From: Golubevia sp. BC0850
Lineage: Eukaryota; Basidiomycota; Exobasidiomycetes; Golubeviales; Golubeviaceae
Assembly (NCBI GenBank): GCA_012976225.1
Contig: JAAVVG010000019.1
Coordinates: forward strand, 248,001 to 312,000
Direction of reading: 5' to 3'
DNA length: 64,000 nucleotides
The notes under the pieces were generated by a model that saw only the letters and a list, made by a program, of their open reading frames with translations, was not told the origin of the DNA and made no database searches. Below are positions 59,036 to 64,000 of the stretch, in pieces. Both the position numbers and the translations under genes were made by a program. Numbering within the stretch: the first letter of the stretch is position 1; every line of letters starts with the position of its first letter.

Positions 59036-59857
59036 ATGGCTTCAATCCGTAAAAAGCGCAATTTCAAAGGACTTCAATTAGTAGAATCACCTTTGTCCAC
59101 ACCCAAACCTTCATTGAATTCATCCAACGATCCATCAACTTCAACCCCTTCAACCAGCAGCAAGACCACTAACAACGGTGCAGCTACATCGACGACAGCA
59201 GCCACTCCAGCCTCTTCAAAAACCTATCATTCAAAGTTATCAGAACAGTTAGCTAATCTAGAATTAGGAATCGAATATAAATTGGATCTAAAGAATGAGG
59301 ATCTAAAGTTCTTGAGTGAATTGGGAGCTGGAAATGGTGGGACTGTAACAAAGGTCAGTCAGTAGAGACACAGTGGGGGAAAGAGGGAGAAACATAGAAT
59401 GATAGAATCTGTTTAGATGTTCAAGATAGATAGAATCATAAGAGTCTGGCAAGACGATCAACCTCAAGATCTCAAAGGAGGGTTGTCTGCATGCGACAAT
59501 CATCTATCATGACCCCCTCCCTTCCTTCCTTTAGAGAAAAGTCTACGATAACACCTCTAGACCTTAATCTGATTCATTCAATTCCTTCTCTAATCAGGTA
59601 TTACATGAAAAAAGTAAAACCATCATGGCCAAGAAGGTGAGTTAGGATCTCCAATCCCCCAACCCCACTCTCTAATCATCGATCGCGAAAGGATTGTGCA
59701 TATTTCCAAAGCAAAGGACCTTTGGACCTTTCCACTCTTTCCTTTCGCTTTTCCTTTCTATTAAACTGCCTTTTCATTACTTTTGGAAGGTTCACCTCCT
59801 CCAATACTTGTCACAGAGAGCTGATCGAGACGACCTACCTTCCATCTCCCTGATATC

Positions 59858-59926
<69 letters not shown>

Positions 59927-60157
59927 GTAGTTTTCATAGACGCCAAACCAACAGTTCGAAAACAGATCTTACGAGAATTACAAATCTTACATGAATGCAA
60001 TTCAAAGTACATCGTTTCTTTTTATGGGGCTTATTTGAGTGAACCTCATATTTGTATGTGTATGGAATTTATGGATTTGTCGTGAGTATGTCAAACCATC
60101 TTCTAAGGAAAGAAACTGGCCTTGAGATTGGAGAAATTCGTCGAGGGTTAGGGGCAA

Positions 60158-60210
<53 letters not shown>

Positions 60211-61539
60211 TTGGGAAAGAAGAGATAGAGAGGACAAGATAAGGAGAAGATTTTTTTTGAGGAAGAAAACATCTTTGATTTGAGGGAAGTGAATTGGGGA
60301 AAGATCCTCGTTTCTTTATTTGAGAAGAAAGTTTGAATACTGACGTTGACCTTCCTTTCAACAAACCGAAAAAATGCAAAAAAAACTTTCTAATCATCTC
60401 AAATTCAATCAATCTGTTTTCCAGATCCCTCGATACAATCTACAAGAAATTCGGACCGATTTCACCTGAGATCTGTGGTAAAATTGTGGTGGTGGTAGTT
60501 CATGGATTGACATATCTTTACGATGTTCATAGGATCATTCATAGAGGTTAGTCAAATTTTGCAAGAAGCATGGAGAAAGAAATAGGGGAAGAGCCGAGGC
60601 TTTCTCTGCAATCGACAAGCTGGAACTTCCGAACTCGTTTGAGGAGGCTGACTTTTTGTTTTCTCACCCTTTGCTTTTCGATCCCACTTGGGCTTGCTGT
60701 CGTAAACTTCCTCTTCCACTTGGTAACCATCAAACTACAACTTCAACTTCAAATGCTGCCACGACCTTCTTTAAACTCTGATCTCCGACTTGGCTCTTCG
60801 ATTTATTCTCTCGCTTTTGGTTCTTGCAAACCTATTCAAGATGTGAAACCTTCCAACATTTTACTCAATGGTCAGGGACAGATCAAGATTTGTGATTTCG
60901 GGGTTTCAGGAGAATTGATCAACAGTATTGCTGATACTTTTGTTGGAACGAGTACTTATATGAGCGTGAGTACCTGTAGGAAAACTGTTTGATTCTGTAG
61001 AAAGGAATCAAGGAAGTTCAGAGGAAGTAAAAAAGGAAAGGAATGAAGGAAGGGGTCCTAGAAAGCAAAGGGCTGACAATCTATATCTGACTTTCGCTTC
61101 TATCCAGCCCGAACGTATTCAAGGAGATCAATACAGTGTCAAATCCGACGTTTGGTCTTTAGGAGTTTCAGTCATAGAATTAGCATTAGGTCGTTTCCCA
61201 TTTTCTTCTTCAGATGAAGAAGATTCAGATCGAGAAGACCTTTCTGGAACACTTTCTCCAATCAAATCAAAAGGCAACGGTGGTAGTGGAGTTTCATTAG
61301 AAGGTTCTTCAAATCAAATGTCGATTTTAGATCTACTTCAACACATTGTCAACGAACCACCACCAAGTTTACCAAACAATGGGAAATTCTCTAAAGAAAT
61401 GATGGAATTCGTTGACGTTTGTTTGGTCAAAGATCCTGCTAAAAGACCAAGTCCTAAGGATTTAGAACGGAATAGTTATGTTTTGGATTGTGAGAATGAG
61501 AAGGTTGATTTGGCTGGTTGGGTTAAGACTCTGGTTTAA
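59036..61539 (+). CDS. STE7: MAP kinase kinase, Ste7/Fuz7-type
   Basis: Exons 59036-59353, 59598-59636, 59927-60081, 60425-60546, 60841-60965 and 61108-61539 join in frame to 396 residues. Kinase marks are the Gly loop GAGNGGTV (97-104), the ATP Lys in IMAKK (about 118), HRDVKPSN (210-217), DFGVSG (230-235), activation-loop Ser240 and Thr244 (S-x3-T), GTSTYMSPERIQG and SDVWSLGVS. An insert of ~40 acidic/Ser residues ([12 protein letters not shown]) lies in the C-lobe, as in Fuz7-type kinases. The N-terminus ([10 protein letters not shown]) matches the MAPK-docking region of this class. It should act in a pheromone/filamentation MAPK cascade. The introns on either side of exon 3 carry long complementary dinucleotide runs. 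Confidence 0.92.
59863..59924 (+). repeat. (TC)31 microsatellite at an intron 3' end
   Basis: Sixty-two bases of perfect TC units directly followed by AG, the acceptor of MAPKK exon 3, so the repeat serves as the whole polypyrimidine tract. Confidence 0.95.
60161..60208 (+). repeat. (AG)24 microsatellite in the next intron
   Basis: Forty-eight bases of perfect AG units in the intron after exon 3, reverse-complementary to the (TC)31 run. Confidence 0.95.
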
Positions 61540-61751
61540 AGGGGAGAATCGGGATTTGTTTTTCTTTGGGGGGGTTGGAGGAGCGAGGGGCGAGGGGCGA
61601 GGATAGTGCGAAGGCAAAGGAGCAAAGGATTTATCAAAATCATTGTCAAGCAAAAACAGAAGCGATCTTCACAATCAAATCAACAACACCATTTTTATCA
61701 ATTCAAACAGACGAAAGAACATTAAATTATCACATTCCTCTCTTTAATCAC

Positions 61752-61795
<44 letters not shown>

Positions 61796-62350
61796 TTTCT
61801 CCCAACCGCCTTTGTTTCCCTCTTCTCCTTTCCTCTCATTTCAAATTTCCTAACCTTCCTCCCTTTTTTTTCTTTTCTTTCTCTCTGCTTCTGTTATATG
61901 GGTTTTCTTCTTTTCGCTTCTCTCTCTCTCTCTCTCTCATACATAATTCATGATTCACGACATCTTTTTTTTTGAGGTGTAAATAAAAAGAAAAGAGGTT
62001 TTCAGAAAAAGAAAGTGATGATGCTGATTCTTTGAAGTCCAGCGAGAAGATAGGTTAAGATCTCTGGGAGATTATTCAACTCCAGTTTGGAGATAAATAA
62101 GGTCGACTTGATGGAAATAGGCAGGAATATCAGACCCGATTGAAAGAATGATTGGAGGAGGTCGAGGTGGAGTAATGAAGGTTGAAAGGCGCTTATGATG
62201 GACTCTTCGAATCAAGCGTGTGGTTGAAGCGTTGAAGAGTAAAAGAATGGGAGCTTGAGTGAGACTCTTTTGCTCAGCAATTTTCACACTGGTAAACACT
62301 AAGGTGGATCAGAAGTGTGACTCACTCACCTATAAAACATTTTGGCTGGC
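61540..62350. other. Convergent intergenic region with microsatellites
   Basis: About 810 bp between the MAPKK (+) and F-box gene (-). Holds a (TC)17 run at 61758-61791, a shorter one near 61919-61938 and T-runs. No gene seen. Confidence 0.5.
61758..61791 (+). repeat. (TC)17 microsatellite
   Basis: Perfect TC dinucleotide run in the MAPKK 3' flank. Confidence 0.9.
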
Positions 62351-63500
62351 TTAAATTGTCACTTCGAAGTTTCTGGACTCCTCTCCAATGTCCCCAACAC
62401 TCTCAACCAGCCCTTCCAGCTCATTTAGGTCTACTGAGGTGAAAGCACTGAAACGCACAAACACCTTTGAAGCTGGAACCATCTGAGTCCCATCCACCTT
62501 TAATACAGCTTCGACGTTCCTTTTCCGCTTCCCTAACGCATCCAGAAGCCGGTCGAAGGAGCGCGGTCCAGGGCTGAAGAGTCTTAGCTCTGTCAATAAT
62601 GGACATCTTCTTTAATAAATTCTGTTCCATAGACAACCCCATTAACCAAAGGCTATAGATTGATGGTAAACCAGAAGGTATCAGATTGTTGTGAAGAAGT
62701 AGAGTTGTAGATGGAAGGATTTGAAGCCATTGTGGGAAGACTAGAGTAGGATGAGTTTCTAGAACTTCAAGGCATGGGTATTTGAGGGGATATGGTTGGG
62801 CTGTACCTTTTAGATCGTCTTGATAGCTCATCTTGAGGTGCTTGAGGCTTTTTGAAGGGTCTTCTAAGATGGCTCTCCAATCAGAAGACGATAGACTCCA
62901 ATCCACCGAGAGGGAACTGAGGTTGTCCAGAAGATGAAGATGAGAGTCGAATAGTTCTTCGGATCCTGGAAACCATAGCACTTTCAAATTTGATACCGAG
63001 AGTGAAGAATCATGGCCTTTCCTTTGATGACTGTCCTCCAAGAGTTCGACGCCAAAATGAGAATAGAGATCTGTCTGTCCTACAGTGAGTCTGAAATCCT
63101 TCAACTTGGGAAGCTTGAATGACAATTCTGCCAGCTCTTCTATGTGTTCAGATTCTGAAGGATGATTTATATGAATAGATAGGTAGAGTAGAGTCTGACT
63201 TGATCTTTTCAGCGTTTCGATCAATCTTGAGGTGTTCTGAAATGTAGACAATCGATTGATTAAAACCTCTTTTAAAGTACTCCGACTTTTCTCGTCGAAT
63301 ACGTCTAATATGGTTAAGAAACCTCCTTCACTTTGTTCGTCAACCATTGCAACCAATTCTACTTTACGCCAGAGTGAAGAGGTTGCATCGATCAAGTGGA
63401 GCCATTCTTTTGAGACTTCCCTTGCTTTCACCAAAGACCTCCACCTAAGGGCACCCAGAATGAACAGCAAGAGTTCCGATGGCCATTGTTGCTGTGCCAT
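62351..63500 (-). CDS. F-box protein with leucine-rich C-terminal region
   Basis: N-terminal F-box: WPSELLLFILGALRWRSLVKAREVSKEWLHLID, positions about 5-38 after Met-Ala. F-box proteins bring substrates to SCF ubiquitin ligases. The rest alternates Leu-rich strands and helices (LKVLWFPG, LKHLKMSYQDD, YPCLEVLETH), like the irregular LRR tails of basidiomycete F-box families. The main open frame runs to 62421. The family-like ending (LRLFSPGPRSFDRLLDALGKR, then ELEGLVESVGD) lies in another frame and stops at 62351. An intron of about 84 nt from GTTTAC to TTGACAG, ending near 62602, would join them, but the donor is weak, and a frameshift is the alternative. The start is the first ATG before the F-box (63500). 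Confidence 0.68.
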
Positions 63501-64000
63501 CAACTTGAGATGAAGTGAACGATGGATGGTTGGGAGGAAAGCAGAATGCACAAGGTCTGCGAGCGCGAGGCCTTGCTTGAAGAGTTCGCTTCTTTTCGTT
63601 CAGCTCCAAAACTGATCTTTGATTCTTCCAAAACCATCTTTCGACTTGCTGTCAATGGCGAGCTTAGCCTGGGGGGTCTTCTTTCTTGCTGCTTGGAGCC
63701 AGCGACTAGAGAGTAGGGGAAACAGAAGATCTGGAAGGCCTCGACCCACTCCCCTGGACTTTCAGGCAAAAGTTCAGAAAGCAAAAACTCATTTCTTTAC
63801 GCGGAAAAGAGAAGATTAGTTGACTACAGGAAAGATTTGAAAAGCCATTATGGACTCTAAACAGAAGTTGTGGTAGGAGTCGATGGTCTTCCGTAAGTTG
63901 GGAAATTTCGCCTGTAATTTGGAAGTTATGAGAGTAGCGGAAGAGAGAGTCAGAAACGTAGCAAAGTGATAGATTGAAAGATCTGTCGTGTCGCAGACTT
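63501..64000. other. Window end, promoter side of F-box gene
   Basis: About 500 bp upstream of the F-box start. Open frames here lack family resemblance. Nothing else recognised. Confidence 0.45.

Noticed and set aside
59694-59930. Open frame ending in a long Ser-Leu repeat
   Set aside because: Produced by the (TC)31 microsatellite inside a MAPKK intron. The similar Ser-Leu frames at 60002-60412 and 61566-61953 have the same origin.

Overview
The window is a gene-dense stretch of nuclear DNA from a fungus, most likely a basidiomycete. It holds about 23 protein genes on both strands, one clear pseudogene, no recognisable transposon and no RNA gene that I could support. Most genes are cut by many short introns with GTGAGT/GTAAGT donors, CT-rich 3' ends and AG acceptors. 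Several exons are only 7-19 nt long. The fungus-specific families seen (Zn2Cys6 factor, RCR-like PPxY proteins, Rgd2-type F-BAR/RhoGAP, Ste7/Fuz7-type MAPKK, GPR1/FUN34 transporter) fit this. I cannot name the genus; the class is inferred from intron style and gene content only.

Layout. 1-10.3 kb: end of a 3-ketoacyl-CoA reductase (+), a dual-RING protein (+), a many-exon hexose-type transporter (-) and a mitochondrial NAD+-type carrier (-). 11.1-20.8 kb: a block that looks like sugar-acid catabolism, with an anion:cation-symporter-type permease (-), a D-erythronate-dehydrogenase-like SDR (-) divergent from a class II aldolase (+), and a Zn2Cys6 regulator (+). 21.2-29.6 kb: a secreted FAD oxidase (+), two tandem RCR-like membrane proteins with C-terminal PPxY motifs (-), and a large conserved fungal protein of unknown role (-). 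30.5-44 kb: a DHA1 drug/polyamine exporter (+), an ACOT13-like thioesterase (-), an F-BAR/RhoGAP protein (+), an acetate-transporter-family protein (-) and mitochondrial aspartate aminotransferase (-). 44.5-56 kb: a secreted esterase/lipase (-), an unrelated single-exon lipase-like hydrolase (-), a SWC5/BCNT chromatin protein (+), a zinc alcohol dehydrogenase (+) and a decayed second copy of the secreted lipase (-). 56.7-63.5 kb: a secreted protein of unknown function (-), a Ste7/Fuz7-type MAPK kinase (+) and an F-box protein (-).

Most striking points: (1) the lipase gene and its pseudogene, about 9.4 kb apart, share a 471-bp tract (intron included) that I read as identical, between diverged flanks, as expected for a recent gene-conversion event; (2) adjacent introns of the MAPKK gene carry complementary (TC)31 and (AG)24 runs that could pair around exon 3; (3) five coding exons of 7-19 nt keep frame exactly; (4) the divergent dehydrogenase/aldolase pair next to a permease and a zinc-cluster regulator looks like an undescribed catabolic cluster; (5) the aldolase seems to need a non-GT splice donor. 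Splice sites were read by eye from frame, consensus and family similarity, so exon ends are predictions.
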